Source of the DNA: Kaistella soli
Lineage (GTDB): Bacteria; Bacteroidota; Bacteroidia; Flavobacteriales; Weeksellaceae
Reading direction: 5' to 3'
DNA length: 64,000 bases
Assembly: GCF_019038595.1 (NCBI RefSeq)
Contig: NZ_JAHOPF010000001.1
Location: 248,001 to 312,000 of the forward strand
The notes beneath the pieces were generated by a model. That model was given only the letters and a program-made list of their open reading frames with translations, had not been told where the DNA came from and did not search any database. A program made the position numbers and the translations under genes. Shown in pieces: positions 41,851-51,165 of the stretch (the first letter of the stretch is position 1; the number at the start of each line of letters is the position of its first letter).

Positions 41851-42732
41851 TTAAATTTCAGTTTCCATTACTTTAATCGCGTGCTGATATTTCCATCTTC
41901 TGTGCGACCAAAGATAATTGTCGGGTCTTTTATTAATGTTGTTTTCAAGCAGTTTGTGGAATTTTTTCACCACCTCATGCTCAACAAATTTTTCTCCGTC
42001 CGGATAAATTCTGTAGTAGTTGATCTGATAATAGCCTCGCTTCACTTTTTTCATTTCACAAAAAACAAATGCCAGATCCATCCTTGTAGAAAGCTTGTCG
42101 TAACCGATAAATGCAGGAGTTCTCTGATTCAGAAAGTTTAAACCGTAAGTTACTTCCGAGACGTGCGGAGTTTGGTCCGCCACAAACATATACACTGAAT
42201 TTCCGTCATTCTTATTTTTGAAAATGTGACGGATTACTTCTTTCGCTTCTAAAGCCTCGTTGCCAAACCTGTTCCGGATTGCTTTGATCCGTTCTTCCCA
42301 AAAATTGCTCTGTACCCTTCTGTAAACGGGAAAACAGTTTTCCTGAGGAATGATGGTTGCCAATGCATTAAACCATTCCCAATTGAAAATATGGCCGGCC
42401 AGAAGAATTACATTTTTGTTTTCTGCTTTAGCTTCGTGAAATACATCCTGATTGATATGCTGCACCCGCACGCGGAGCTCGGTGGACGAAACGGTAAACG
42501 ATTTCAGGGTTTCAACGATATAGTCAGAGAAATTCAGGTAAAATTTTCTCTGTATTTTATTGCGTTCTCCGGGTGTTTTGTGAGGAAAAGAATTCTTCAG
42601 GTTTTCGGAGACCACGGTTTTTCTGTAACCCACCAGAATGTAGATTACGAAAAAGATCAAATCTGAAATCAGATACAAAACTTTTAAAGGCAGTTTTGAA
42701 AAAAGGATAATTATTTTAAATAGAAAATTCAT
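41851..42732 (-). CDS. Lipid A acyltransferase (LpxL/HtrB family)
   Basis: 293 residues. One N-terminal hydrophobic helix (about 15-34), then the catalytic H-x4-E motif as His114 and Glu119 in LAGHIFNWEWF. The stretch FPVYRRVQSNFWEERIKAIRNRFG and MFVADQTPHVSEVTYGLNFLNQ continue the family pattern. It adds secondary acyl chains to lipid A (or a similar lipid) on the inner membrane. First gene of a pair with a glycosyltransferase; the divergent thioredoxin-like lipoprotein gene lies upstream. Confidence 0.92.
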   Translation of the reverse strand: MNFLFKIIILFSKLPLKVLYLISDLIFFVIYILVGYRKTVVSENLKNSFPHKTPGERNKIQRKFYLNFSDYIVETLKSFTVSSTELRVRVQHINQDVFHEAKAENKNVILLAGHIFNWEWFNALATIIPQENCFPVYRRVQSNFWEERIKAIRNRFGNEALEAKEVIRHIFKNKNDGNSVYMFVADQTPHVSEVTYGLNFLNQRTPAFIGYDKLSTRMDLAFVFCEMKKVKRGYYQINYYRIYPDGEKFVEHEVVKKFHKLLENNINKRPDNYLWSHRRWKYQHAIKVMETEI

Positions 42733-42742
42733 AAACAGTTTG

Positions 42743-42750
42743 CAAATTTA
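42743..42750 (-). promoter_or_regulatory. Predicted -7 box (TAAATTTG) of the LpxL-type gene
   Basis: Minus strand TAAATTTG, 10 bases before the start codon in the 85-base divergent gap. No -33 element is obvious. Confidence 0.4.
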
Positions 42751-42776
42751 GTAATTATAAAGTGGATCATTGGCTC

Positions 42777-42784
42777 TATTTTTG
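42777..42784 (+). promoter_or_regulatory. Predicted -7 box (TATTTTTG) of the thioredoxin-like lipoprotein gene
   Basis: Plus strand TATTTTTG, 33 bases before the ATG in the divergent gap shared with the LpxL-type gene. Confidence 0.4.
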
Positions 42785-42817
42785 TTATTTTGCACCGTTA
42801 ATTTAATTTAAAGATCA

Positions 42818-43405
42818 ATGAAAAACAGTAAAATAAAAGTTTTGGCGTTTTCAGCGCTTCTTATCACGGGTTTAGCTTGCTCCCAAAAAGCAGATTCAAA
42901 AATTGAAACGAAGGCTGACGCGGCATCTGTGGCGGTTGTTTCCGACAGTACTGCCATTCTGGAAGCGAAGAAAAAACTTGCAGCAGAAGAGAAAGCAAAG
43001 CTTCCTAAACCTTATAATGCAGCCGAAAATGCGGAAGCGAAAATTGCCGAACTGGTAAAACAGGCTAAGGCTGAAAATAAAAACGTGATCCTGCAGGCGG
43101 GCGGAAACTGGTGTATCTGGTGTCTGAGATTTAATAATTTCGTGCAGACCACGCCTGAGTTAAAAGAGATTGTAGACAAAAACTACCTATACTACCATTT
43201 AAATTATTCTCCGGAAAACAAAAACGCAAAGGTTTTTGCTCAGTATGATAATCCAGGTGAAAAATTCGGTTATCCGGTTTTTATCGTTTTAGATAAAAAC
43301 GGAAAAATGATTCATACCCAGGACAGCGCAGTGCTGGAGGAAGGAAAAGGATACAGCAAAGAAAAGGTAAAGGAGTTCTTTCTGAAATGGACTACGAAGT
43401 CTTAA
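42818..43405 (+). CDS. Thioredoxin-fold lipoprotein
   Basis: 195 residues. Signal peptide with lipobox LACS (lipidated Cys near residue 22), an Ala/Glu/Lys-rich linker (residues 25-70), then a thioredoxin-like fold with the redox motif W-C-I-W-C near 100-104 and cis-proline region GYPVFIVLDKNG near 148. The protein is therefore periplasmic and anchored by lipid. It probably reduces or exchanges disulfides; the partner is unknown. The paired tryptophans around the CxxC differ from the usual WCGPC. Single gene with its own terminator. Confidence 0.88.
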   Translation: MKNSKIKVLAFSALLITGLACSQKADSKIETKADAASVAVVSDSTAILEAKKKLAAEEKAKLPKPYNAAENAEAKIAELVKQAKAENKNVILQAGGNWCIWCLRFNNFVQTTPELKEIVDKNYLYYHLNYSPENKNAKVFAQYDNPGEKFGYPVFIVLDKNGKMIHTQDSAVLEEGKGYSKEKVKEFFLKWTTKS

Positions 43406-43411
43406 AATAAA

Positions 43412-43439
43412 AAAAATCCCGCAGATTTGCGGGATTTTT
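43412..43439. terminator. Bidirectional terminator between the lipoprotein and aldehyde dehydrogenase genes
   Basis: AAAAATCCCGC pairs with GCGGGATTTTT around six bases, with T-runs in both directions, between two converging genes. Confidence 0.85.
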
Positions 43440-43441
43440 TT

Positions 43442-44803
43442 TTACAGTAATTTTTTGATCCAGTTCAGTTTTTTCTCTGTATACGGCGGATATTTAAAAT
43501 CCGGTTCGCCCCAGGTTGCTCTTTCCAAAACCGCTTTTTGATGCGAGAAAGAGTCAAAGCCGAATTTTCCGTGATAGTTTCCAATTCCGGAATTTCCGAC
43601 GCCTCCGAAAGGCAGGTTTTCATTGCTCAGATGCATGATGACGTCATTAATACACCCACCTCCGAATGATATTTTGGAACAAAAGTTTTCCTTTTCTTCA
43701 GAATTTTTCGTGAATAAATAAGCGGCGAGCGGTTTTTCATTCTCTGCGATTCTGATTAAAGCTTCATTAAAATTGCTGAAGGTTAAAACGGGCAATAGCG
43801 GTCCGAAAATTTCTTCCTGCATCACAGGATCTTCCCAGCTTATATTGTATAAAACAGTAGGTTCAATATATCTTTTTTCAGCGTCGTAATTTCCGCCGGT
43901 GTAAATTTTTTCCTGCTCAATTAAACTCACCAGTCGGTCAAAATTTCTTTGATTGATAATTTGAGTGTAATGTTCGGATCTGGGAGCATAATTAAATTTC
44001 AGAATGTAAGATTTCAAAGCATCCAGAAAACTGTCTTTTACCTTTTCGTCGACTAAAATATAATCCGGAGCGACACAGGTTTGGCCGGCATTCAGGAATT
44101 TTCCCCAGACAATTCTTTTTGCAGCCACTTCGAAATCTGCGCTTGACGTGACAATTGCCGGGCTTTTTCCGCCGAGTTCCAGAGTTACGGGAGTTAAATT
44201 TTTCGCTGCAGCTTCGTAAACGATTTGTCCCACTTTCGTGCTTCCGGTGAAAAATATCTTGTCGAATTTGAATTTCAAAATCTCTATAATCTCATCCACA
44301 CCGCCTTGTGCAACAAAAAGATATTCCTCAGGAAAATTCTCATTGATGATTTTAGCCATGGCTTTCATCGTGTTTTCCGCCACTTCACTTGGTTTCAGAA
44401 CGCAGGTGTTTCCTGCGGCTAAAGCGGTGATCATCGGAGAAAGTGAAAGCTGATAAGGATAATTCCATGCGCCGATCACTAAGGTGCAGCCCAGCGGTTC
44501 GCTGTAAATTTTACTCGACCCAAACTGATTGGCAAGGTTTGTTTTTACTTTTTTTGGTTTTGCAAGTGAATTGAGGTTTTTTAAATAAAAATCAATATCC
44601 TTTAGAATGAAAGCGATCTCAGTTGTGAAAGTGTCGAACTTTGATTTTCCGAAATCCTTATAAATAGCTTCATATAAGAGCTCTTCATATTTGATGATAA
44701 GATCCCGAAATTTTTCCAGATTTCTCTTTCTAAACTTTAAATTCTTGGTCTTCTGGCTGTTGAAAAATGTTCTTTGAGCCACAATTATATCTTCGAAATT
44801 CAT
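43442..44803 (-). CDS. Aldehyde dehydrogenase (family 3 type)
   Basis: Oxidises an aldehyde with NAD(P)+. 453 residues, shorter than the usual 480-500 and fitting the class 3/fatty aldehyde branch. Motifs: WNYPYQLSLSP near 114, GSTKVGQIV near 186, catalytic Glu in LELGGKSPAIV near 210 and catalytic Cys in AGQTCVAPDY near 243, with INDVIMHLSNENLPFGGVGNSGIG near the end. The substrate is unknown. It is divergent from an SDR gene with a 57-base shared gap. Confidence 0.93.
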   Translation of the reverse strand: MNFEDIIVAQRTFFNSQKTKNLKFRKRNLEKFRDLIIKYEELLYEAIYKDFGKSKFDTFTTEIAFILKDIDFYLKNLNSLAKPKKVKTNLANQFGSSKIYSEPLGCTLVIGAWNYPYQLSLSPMITALAAGNTCVLKPSEVAENTMKAMAKIINENFPEEYLFVAQGGVDEIIEILKFKFDKIFFTGSTKVGQIVYEAAAKNLTPVTLELGGKSPAIVTSSADFEVAAKRIVWGKFLNAGQTCVAPDYILVDEKVKDSFLDALKSYILKFNYAPRSEHYTQIINQRNFDRLVSLIEQEKIYTGGNYDAEKRYIEPTVLYNISWEDPVMQEEIFGPLLPVLTFSNFNEALIRIAENEKPLAAYLFTKNSEEKENFCSKISFGGGCINDVIMHLSNENLPFGGVGNSGIGNYHGKFGFDSFSHQKAVLERATWGEPDFKYPPYTEKKLNWIKKLL

Positions 44804-44826
44804 TACTTTTAATTTATTATTCTAAA

Positions 44827-44834
44827 CAAATTTA
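44827..44834 (-). promoter_or_regulatory. Predicted -7 box (TAAATTTG) of the aldehyde dehydrogenase gene
   Basis: Minus strand TAAATTTG, 23 bases before the start codon in the gap shared with the SDR gene. Confidence 0.45.
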
Positions 44835-44860
44835 CTTTAAAAATCACAGATAAAAATAAA

Positions 44861-45664
44861 ATGGATTTTAGAAACAAAACTGTTCTCATTACAGGCGGCT
44901 GCTCCGGAATCGGTAAAATAATGGCTAGGAAATCTTTGGAAAGAGGAGCAAGAAAACTGGTGATCTGGGATATTAATGAAGATGCTTTGGCCAAAACCAA
45001 GGAAGAATTTTCCGGGATGGGCGGTGAAATTTTAGTTTATATAACTGACGTTTTTAATCTGGATGATATTAAAATTAATGCACAGAAAGTAAGAACGGAC
45101 GTGGGAAAAGTTGATGTTCTGATCAACAATGCCGGAATTGTTGTTGGTAAGTATTTCCATGAACACACGCACGACCAGATTCATAAAAGTATGTTGATTA
45201 ACTCCAACGCGTTCATGCACGTCGGTTTGGAGTTTTTATCAGGAATGATGGCTGAAAATTCAGGTGCAATCTGCAACATTGCTTCTTCCGCGGGCTTAAT
45301 TTCGAATCCTAAAATGTCGGTTTATGCTGCTTCCAAATGGGCCGTTGTAGGTTGGAGTGACAGCCTGCGGTTGGAAATGGAACAACTCGGCAAAAATATT
45401 TCTGTTACCACGATTATGCCGTTCTACATCAACACCGGAATGTTCGATGGCGTAAAATCTAAACTGTTGCCAATTCTGGAGCCTGAACCAACTTCCGAAA
45501 GAATTATTAAAGCCATTGAAAGCAAAACTAAAATGCTTGCAATGCCATTGCCTTATTGGTTTATCCGTTTGTCCCAGGGAATTTTACCGATCCCAATCTT
45601 TGACTGGGTGATGAAGAATGTTTTTGGCGTTTACGATACAATGAAGGATTTCCGCGGACGCTGA
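44861..45664 (+). CDS. Short-chain dehydrogenase/reductase
   Basis: 267 residues, classical SDR layout: nucleotide loop TGGCSGIG at residues 11-18, NNAGIVV near 87-93, serine in IASSAGLIS near 140 and the Y-x-x-x-K pair in YAASKWAVVG near 155-164. It ends in a C-terminal hydrophobic segment (WFIRLSQGILPIPIFDWVM) that may contact the membrane, as in retinol dehydrogenase-like members. The substrate is unknown; a lipid or sterol-like alcohol is suggested by that tail only. Divergent from the aldehyde dehydrogenase gene, so an alcohol-aldehyde link is imaginable. Confidence 0.92.
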   Translation: MDFRNKTVLITGGCSGIGKIMARKSLERGARKLVIWDINEDALAKTKEEFSGMGGEILVYITDVFNLDDIKINAQKVRTDVGKVDVLINNAGIVVGKYFHEHTHDQIHKSMLINSNAFMHVGLEFLSGMMAENSGAICNIASSAGLISNPKMSVYAASKWAVVGWSDSLRLEMEQLGKNISVTTIMPFYINTGMFDGVKSKLLPILEPEPTSERIIKAIESKTKMLAMPLPYWFIRLSQGILPIPIFDWVMKNVFGVYDTMKDFRGR

Positions 45665-45757
45665 CAACTACTTTAATTTTAAATTTTAATCATAAAATCG
45701 GAAGGATTTGTTGGTGAAAAATTCGCCCGGCTTCTCTGCAAATTCTTTTAATTTTCT

Positions 45758-45765
45758 TAAATTTG
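45758..45765 (+). promoter_or_regulatory. purB: Predicted -7 box (TAAATTTG) of purB
   Basis: TAAATTTG, 26 bases before the purB ATG; no -33 element is seen. Confidence 0.5.
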
Positions 45766-45791
45766 TGCATCTAATAAAGTAAAAAGAAAGA

Positions 45792-47219
45792 ATGAATTCC
45801 TACAAAAATCCTCTTGAAGAACGCTATTCAAGTGAGGAAATGCTCTATAATTTCTCCCCGAACAACAAGTTCAGGAACTGGCGGAAATTATGGATCGCTC
45901 TTGCCGAAATCGAAAAAGATTTAGGGCTCGACATTTCCGACGAACAGATTGCGCAGCTCAAAGCCAATGCAGATAACATTGATTATGTGAAAGCCGCGGA
46001 TTACGAGAAAAAATTCCGTCATGATGTGATGGCACATGTGCATACCTATGGTGACGACGCGCCTCTGGCAAAGGGAATTATTCACCTTGGAGCCACTTCT
46101 GCTTTTGTAGGAGACAATACCGATTTAATTCAAATGCGGGACGGATTGCTTCTTTTAAGAAAGCAAATGGTCAACGTTATTAAAAATCTTTCAGATTTTG
46201 CTTTAAAATACAAAGATCTGCCGACGCTTGGCTTTACCCATTATCAGCCGGCACAGCTTACGACGGTTGGAAAACGAGCGACACTTTGGCTGCAGTCTTT
46301 AATTTTAGATTTTGAGGAACTTGAGTTTTTCCTGGAAACACTAAGATTCCGCGGAGTAAAAGGAACAACCGGAACCGCCGCGAGTTTTCTGGAACTTTTT
46401 GAAGGCGATTATTCCAAAGTTCAGCATCTGGATAAAGAACTATCAAAACGTTTTGGCTTCGAAAAAGTGTTTGGGGTTTCCGGACAGACTTACGACAGAA
46501 AAATCGACGCGAAAGTGATGGCGCTGCTTTCCAATATCGCACAGTCAGCCCATAAATTTACCAATGATTTAAGGCTTTTACAGAATCTAAAGGAAATAGA
46601 GGAACCTTTCGAGAAAAACCAGATTGGTTCTTCCGCAATGGCTTATAAAAGAAACCCGATGCGTTCTGAAAGAATTGGAGCGCTGTCCAAATTCGTGATG
46701 TCTCTTTCTTCTAGCTCCGCAATGGTAGCTGCAACGCAATGGTTTGAAAGAACACTCGATGATTCCGCAAACAAAAGACTTGCAATTCCGCAGTCATTTC
46801 TTGCGATAGATGCCATTCTGCTGATTTGGAATAACATCATGAACGGAATTGTGGTTTACGAAAACCGAATTCACAAACATATTATGGATGAATTGCCGTT
46901 TATGGCTACCGAATACATCATTATGGAAGAAGTGAAGGCGGGCGGCGACCGGCAGGAAATTCATGAAACTATTCGCGTTCACTCCATGGAAGCCAGCAAA
47001 AAGGTGAAGATGGAAGGAAAGGAAAATGATCTGATTGAAAGAATCATGAACGACTCTTCTCTGAAGCTTGATAAAACCAAATTCATGGAAATTCTCGACC
47101 CGAAAAACTTCATCGGTTTTGCTCCGGTTCAGACTGAAGAATTTATCAGGAACGAGGTGCAGCCTATTTTGGATAAATACAGCGACCTGATCGGCTTAGA
47201 AGCTGACCTTAAAGTGTAA
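45792..47219 (+). CDS. purB: Adenylosuccinate lyase
   Basis: Removes fumarate from SAICAR and from adenylosuccinate, acting twice in purine synthesis. 475 residues. The fumarase/aspartase signature is clear as IGSSAMAYKRNPMRSE near residue 278-293, and HLGATSAFVGDNTDL near 96-110 and TLGFTHYQPAQLTT near 142-155 supply active-site residues. Other purine genes follow (purL, purC, purF), but a terminator separates purB from purL. Confidence 0.97.
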   Translation: MNSYKNPLEERYSSEEMLYNFSPNNKFRNWRKLWIALAEIEKDLGLDISDEQIAQLKANADNIDYVKAADYEKKFRHDVMAHVHTYGDDAPLAKGIIHLGATSAFVGDNTDLIQMRDGLLLLRKQMVNVIKNLSDFALKYKDLPTLGFTHYQPAQLTTVGKRATLWLQSLILDFEELEFFLETLRFRGVKGTTGTAASFLELFEGDYSKVQHLDKELSKRFGFEKVFGVSGQTYDRKIDAKVMALLSNIAQSAHKFTNDLRLLQNLKEIEEPFEKNQIGSSAMAYKRNPMRSERIGALSKFVMSLSSSSAMVAATQWFERTLDDSANKRLAIPQSFLAIDAILLIWNNIMNGIVVYENRIHKHIMDELPFMATEYIIMEEVKAGGDRQEIHETIRVHSMEASKKVKMEGKENDLIERIMNDSSLKLDKTKFMEILDPKNFIGFAPVQTEEFIRNEVQPILDKYSDLIGLEADLKV

Positions 47220-47223
47220 ATTT

Positions 47224-47252
47224 ATGCAGGCGATTTTGTCTGCATTTTTTTT
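47224..47252 (+). terminator. Terminator of purB
   Basis: ATGCAGGC pairs with GTCTGCAT (one G-T pair) around six bases, followed by eight T. Confidence 0.7.
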
Positions 47253-47313
47253 GGTAATTATCTTCAGTAAAATAAAATACTTACGCAGTCCCCCGAAGGG
47301 ATTTTAAACAAAG

Positions 47314-47332
47314 AATAGAATTAAATTCTATT
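47314..47332. promoter_or_regulatory. Inverted repeat just before purL
   Basis: AATAGAAT, 3-base centre, ATTCTATT, 14 bases before the purL start. It could be an operator or a leader hairpin affecting translation. It is short and AT-rich. Confidence 0.35.
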
Positions 47333-47345
47333 AATAAAAGTAAAA

Positions 47346-50300
47346 ATGAAAAAAAGAATCTTCGTAGAGAAACGTGGAATTTTCGATGTTGAAAGTCCAA
47401 AAATTTTCAATGAAATAAAGAATATCGGTCCGAATATTCAGGATGTAAAAGTCTATAACATCTATGATGTTTTCGGGATTGACGAAAGTGAACTTAACCT
47501 GGTTGTTTTTAATACTTTTGTGGATCCGGTAACCGATATTCTGCATCATGAAAATCCGGCCGGCAATATTCATTTTGCAACAGAATTTTTGCCGGGACAA
47601 TATGACCAGCGCGCAGATTCAGCAGAACAGTGTATCGCTTTGCTCACTGAAAATGAAAATTCGAAGGTAAGAAGCGGAAAACTGATTGAACTTTTTGGTA
47701 TCGATCGGTCTGAGGTGGAAAAGATAAAAAATCATCTTATCAATAAAGTTGAAAGTCAGGAAAAAGACCTTTCAAAACTTGAAATTCCGAAAGAAGAAAC
47801 TCCGGATCCGGTAATTGTTCATGAAGGTTTCATCGGTTATTCTGCTGCTGAACTGCGGAATTTCTATGACGGGCATGGTTTTGCTTTAGGTTTTGATGAT
47901 CTTGAATTCATCCAGAATCATTTTAAGTCTGAAAATAGAAATCCTACAGAAACCGAACTTAAAGTTCTGGATACCTACTGGAGCGATCATTGCCGTCACA
48001 CCACTTTTGAAACAGAATTAACTGATATTCAGTTTAATGGATTGTTTAAATCTACTTTAGAAAATATATTCAACGATTATTTAGAAAAAAGAAAGTTTCT
48101 GGGACGGGAAGCGAAGCCCATTTCTTTAATGGATTTAGCTACCGTTTGTGCGCGTTATTTTCACAAAACCGGAAAGCTCGAAAATCTTGTTGTTTCCGAT
48201 GAAATCAACGCATGTACCATAGAAATAGAAGCAGAATTTGACGGTAAAAAAGAACCTTGGTACTTATTATTCAAAAATGAAACTCATAACCACCCCACTG
48301 AAATTGAACCATTTGGCGGTGCTTCAACCTGTTTAGGCGGAGCAATCCGTGATCCTTTATCAGGAAGAGCTTTTGTGTATCAGGCGATGCGGCTTTCGGG
48401 AGCAGCTGATGTTTTAGAACCGATTTCTGAAACTTTACCGGGAAAACTTCCCCAGCGTACGATTACCAAACAGGCTGCAAACGGCTATTCTTCTTACGGA
48501 AACCAAATCGGTTTAGCCACGACTTTAGTGAACGAAATTTATCACGACGGTTACAAAGCAAAGCGAATGGAAGTTGGTTTCGTTGTTGGAGCTGTTAAAA
48601 AAGACTGGGTAAGACGGGAGAAACCTCAAGCCGGCGACCTTGTGATTTTATTAGGTGGAGCAACCGGAAGAGACGGCGTAGGTGGTGCAAGCGGAAGTTC
48701 TAAAGTTCAGGATGAGACTTCAATCCATACTTTGTCTACCGAAGTTCAGAAAGGAAATGCGGTGGAAGAGCGGAAAATTCAAAGACTTTTCAGAAATTCT
48801 GAGGTCACGCGTTTAATTAAAAAATCAAACGATTTTGGTGCTGGCGGAGTTTCTGTTGCAATCGGCGAAATTGCGGATTCGCTCGAAATAAATCTTGATA
48901 TTCTGCCTCTGAAATATGAAGGTCTGAATGGAACTGAACTGGCCATTTCTGAATCTCAGGAAAGAATGGCGGTTGTAATTGACGCAAACGACAAAGAAAA
49001 GTTTATCAGTTTTTGCGAGAAGGAAAATATTAAAGCGGTAGAAGTGGCGAAGGTAACGGATTCCGGAAGAATGCAGATGTTTTGGCAGGGAAATAAAATC
49101 GTTGATTTAAGCAGGGAATTCCTGGATACCAACGGCTGCGCAAAATCTCAGCATGCTGAAATTTCTCATTTAAAACCTGTTGAAACTCAAAATATTTCTT
49201 TTTCCGGGGAAAATTTCCGGAAAGCACTTTCTGATAAAAATACAGCTTCACAGAAAGGCCTTGCTGAAATGTTTGACGCTTCTGTTGGCGGAACGTCAGT
49301 AGCGATGCCTTTTGGCGGAAAATATCAGGAAACGGAAATGGAAGGAAGCGTTCAGACTTTACCGATTCTGAATGCTGAGAATATCGAAACCGTTTCTCTT
49401 GCGAGTTGGGGGTTTGATGCTGAAATTTCTGCACAGAATTCCATGATCGGTGCTGCGAATGCCGTGTTGGAAAGTGTCGCCAAAATTGTTGCAATGGGCG
49501 GAAATTATAAAAATATCCGTCTGAGTTTCCAGGAATATTTTGAAAAATTAGGAAACGACCCTCAGAAATGGGGAAAACCTCTGGCATCACTTCTCGGTGC
49601 ATACGATGCCCAAATGAATTTTGAACTCGCTGCAATTGGCGGAAAAGATTCTATGAGCGGAAGTTTTCAGGATATCAATGTGCCGCCGACTTTGATTTCT
49701 TTTGCCTGTGCAAATGGCGAAAAGAAAAATATTATTTCTCCGGAGCTTAAAAAAGCCGGCAATAAACTGTATTTCTTCCATCATATTCCTGAGGAAAATG
49801 GTTTGCCGGATTATGAAAATTTAAAGAAAGTTTTCAATTTTATTTTTGAAAATATCAAGTCCGGAAAAATTGTTTCTGTTAAAACGGTAAAAGACGGCGG
49901 AGTGGCTGTGGCATTGGCTAAAATGAGTTTCGGCAATCAGTTGGGCGCTGAAATTTCATTGGACGAGCAATTGCTTTTAAACAAAAATATCGGCAGTTTA
50001 ATTATTGAAAGTTCTTCAGATTTGGAAAATGATCTGTTGCAGGTCATCGGTACGGTCAGCCATAATAAAAGTTTAATTATTAATGACCAAGAATTCAGTA
50101 TTTCAGATTTGTTGCCTGTTTGGAAAGGAACTTTTGAAGGTTTGTTTCCTACTGTTGAAAAGGAAAAAACGGTTATTGAGATCGATGGAAAATTCAGCGC
50201 AGTAAATGCAGCCACTGTGAATATCCGTAAACATCATTTGGCCAAACCGAAAGTTTTTGTCCCTGTTTTTCCGGGTACAAACTGTGAATATGAAACGCAG

Positions 50301-51035
50301 AACGCATTCAGAAAAGAAGGTGCCGAAGTGGCGAGTCTGCCGCTTATCAATCTGAATCACAATCTTCTCAACGAAAGTCTGGATGCCTGGATTTCTGAAA
50401 TTAATCAGTCGCAGATTTTAGTGTTTTCAGGCGGTTTTTCAGCAGGTGATGAACCGGACGGTTCTGCAAAGTTCATCGTAAACGTTTTAAAGAACGAAAA
50501 GATGAAAAATGCGGTTCACCAGCTGCTCGAACGCGATGGGATGATTCTGGGAATATGTAATGGTTTTCAGGCGCTAGTGAAATCGGGGCTTTTGCCTTTC
50601 GGGGAAATTCGGGATTTGGATGAAAATTCGCCGACTTTAGCGCACAATGCAATCGGAAGGCACATTTCGCAGATGGTCAATGTCAAAGTGACCAATGACG
50701 GTTCGCCGTGGCTGAAAGGAATGCAGGATCAGATTTATACCGTTCCGATTTCTCATGGCGAAGGACGTTTTATGGCTTCGGAAAAGGTGATTAAAGAACT
50801 GTACGAAAACGGACAGATTGCAACACAATATATCGACTTCGATGAAAATATCGCTCACGGAATGCCGTTTAATCCTAATAATTCGTTGTTCGGTATTGAA
50901 GGGATAACCAGTAAATCCGGGAAAATTTTCGGAAGAATGGGGCATCCCGAAAGATTTGCAGAAGGTTTACTTAAAAACATTCCAACGGTGAATTATCACA
51001 ATATTTTCAGAAACGGAGTTGAATATTTTAAATAA
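47346..51035 (+). CDS. purL: Phosphoribosylformylglycinamidine synthase (single-chain PurL)
   Basis: Converts FGAR to FGAM with glutamine and ATP. 1229 residues: the long single-chain form, with a PurS-like N-terminal part, two synthase halves (SDHCRHTTFETEL near 213; FKNETHNHPTEIEPFGGASTCL near 307) and a C-terminal glutamine amidotransferase domain in which the catalytic Cys1071 sits in GICNGFQ; the His and Glu of the triad are in MGHPERF. The purS and purQ roles are therefore in one protein. The satD-DUF3307 pair lies between it and purC. Confidence 0.97.
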   Translation: MKKRIFVEKRGIFDVESPKIFNEIKNIGPNIQDVKVYNIYDVFGIDESELNLVVFNTFVDPVTDILHHENPAGNIHFATEFLPGQYDQRADSAEQCIALLTENENSKVRSGKLIELFGIDRSEVEKIKNHLINKVESQEKDLSKLEIPKEETPDPVIVHEGFIGYSAAELRNFYDGHGFALGFDDLEFIQNHFKSENRNPTETELKVLDTYWSDHCRHTTFETELTDIQFNGLFKSTLENIFNDYLEKRKFLGREAKPISLMDLATVCARYFHKTGKLENLVVSDEINACTIEIEAEFDGKKEPWYLLFKNETHNHPTEIEPFGGASTCLGGAIRDPLSGRAFVYQAMRLSGAADVLEPISETLPGKLPQRTITKQAANGYSSYGNQIGLATTLVNEIYHDGYKAKRMEVGFVVGAVKKDWVRREKPQAGDLVILLGGATGRDGVGGASGSSKVQDETSIHTLSTEVQKGNAVEERKIQRLFRNSEVTRLIKKSNDFGAGGVSVAIGEIADSLEINLDILPLKYEGLNGTELAISESQERMAVVIDANDKEKFISFCEKENIKAVEVAKVTDSGRMQMFWQGNKIVDLSREFLDTNGCAKSQHAEISHLKPVETQNISFSGENFRKALSDKNTASQKGLAEMFDASVGGTSVAMPFGGKYQETEMEGSVQTLPILNAENIETVSLASWGFDAEISAQNSMIGAANAVLESVAKIVAMGGNYKNIRLSFQEYFEKLGNDPQKWGKPLASLLGAYDAQMNFELAAIGGKDSMSGSFQDINVPPTLISFACANGEKKNIISPELKKAGNKLYFFHHIPEENGLPDYENLKKVFNFIFENIKSGKIVSVKTVKDGGVAVALAKMSFGNQLGAEISLDEQLLLNKNIGSLIIESSSDLENDLLQVIGTVSHNKSLIINDQEFSISDLLPVWKGTFEGLFPTVEKEKTVIEIDGKFSAVNAATVNIRKHHLAKPKVFVPVFPGTNCEYETQNAFRKEGAEVASLPLINLNHNLLNESLDAWISEINQSQILVFSGGFSAGDEPDGSAKFIVNVLKNEKMKNAVHQLLERDGMILGICNGFQALVKSGLLPFGEIRDLDENSPTLAHNAIGRHISQMVNVKVTNDGSPWLKGMQDQIYTVPISHGEGRFMASEKVIKELYENGQIATQYIDFDENIAHGMPFNPNNSLFGIEGITSKSGKIFGRMGHPERFAEGLLKNIPTVNYHNIFRNGVEYFK

Positions 51036-51085
51036 GCTTTTTAGCTGATAAATAAGAATTATAAGGTTTTTAAATAATAATCTGA

Positions 51086-51109
51086 TTTATAAGTGTATTT
51101 CCTTATAAA
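51086..51109 (+). promoter_or_regulatory. Inverted repeat TTTATAAG-N8-CTTATAAA, distal operator of the SatD gene
   Basis: Perfect 8-base arms with an 8-base spacer. A second site with the same core and spacing lies 58 bases further on, overlapping the promoter box. The layout suggests binding of one regulator at both, plausibly SatD itself. Confidence 0.55.
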
Positions 51110-51143
51110 CCGAATATATTAGCTTTTTAACTTATATTTTTAG

Positions 51144-51165
51144 TTTATAAGTATAATTGCTTATA
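51144..51165 (+). promoter_or_regulatory. Inverted repeat TATAAG-N8-CTTATA, proximal operator of the SatD gene
   Basis: Same TATAAG/CTTATA core and 8-base spacer as the distal site. The right arm overlaps the predicted -7 box, so binding here would block the promoter. A further CTTATA-N9-TATAAG arrangement overlaps it on the upstream side (51131-51151). Confidence 0.6.

Noticed and set aside
49030-49635. 201-codon frame on the minus strand
   Set aside because: Antisense to purL; no protein family pattern, and purL is a certain gene there.
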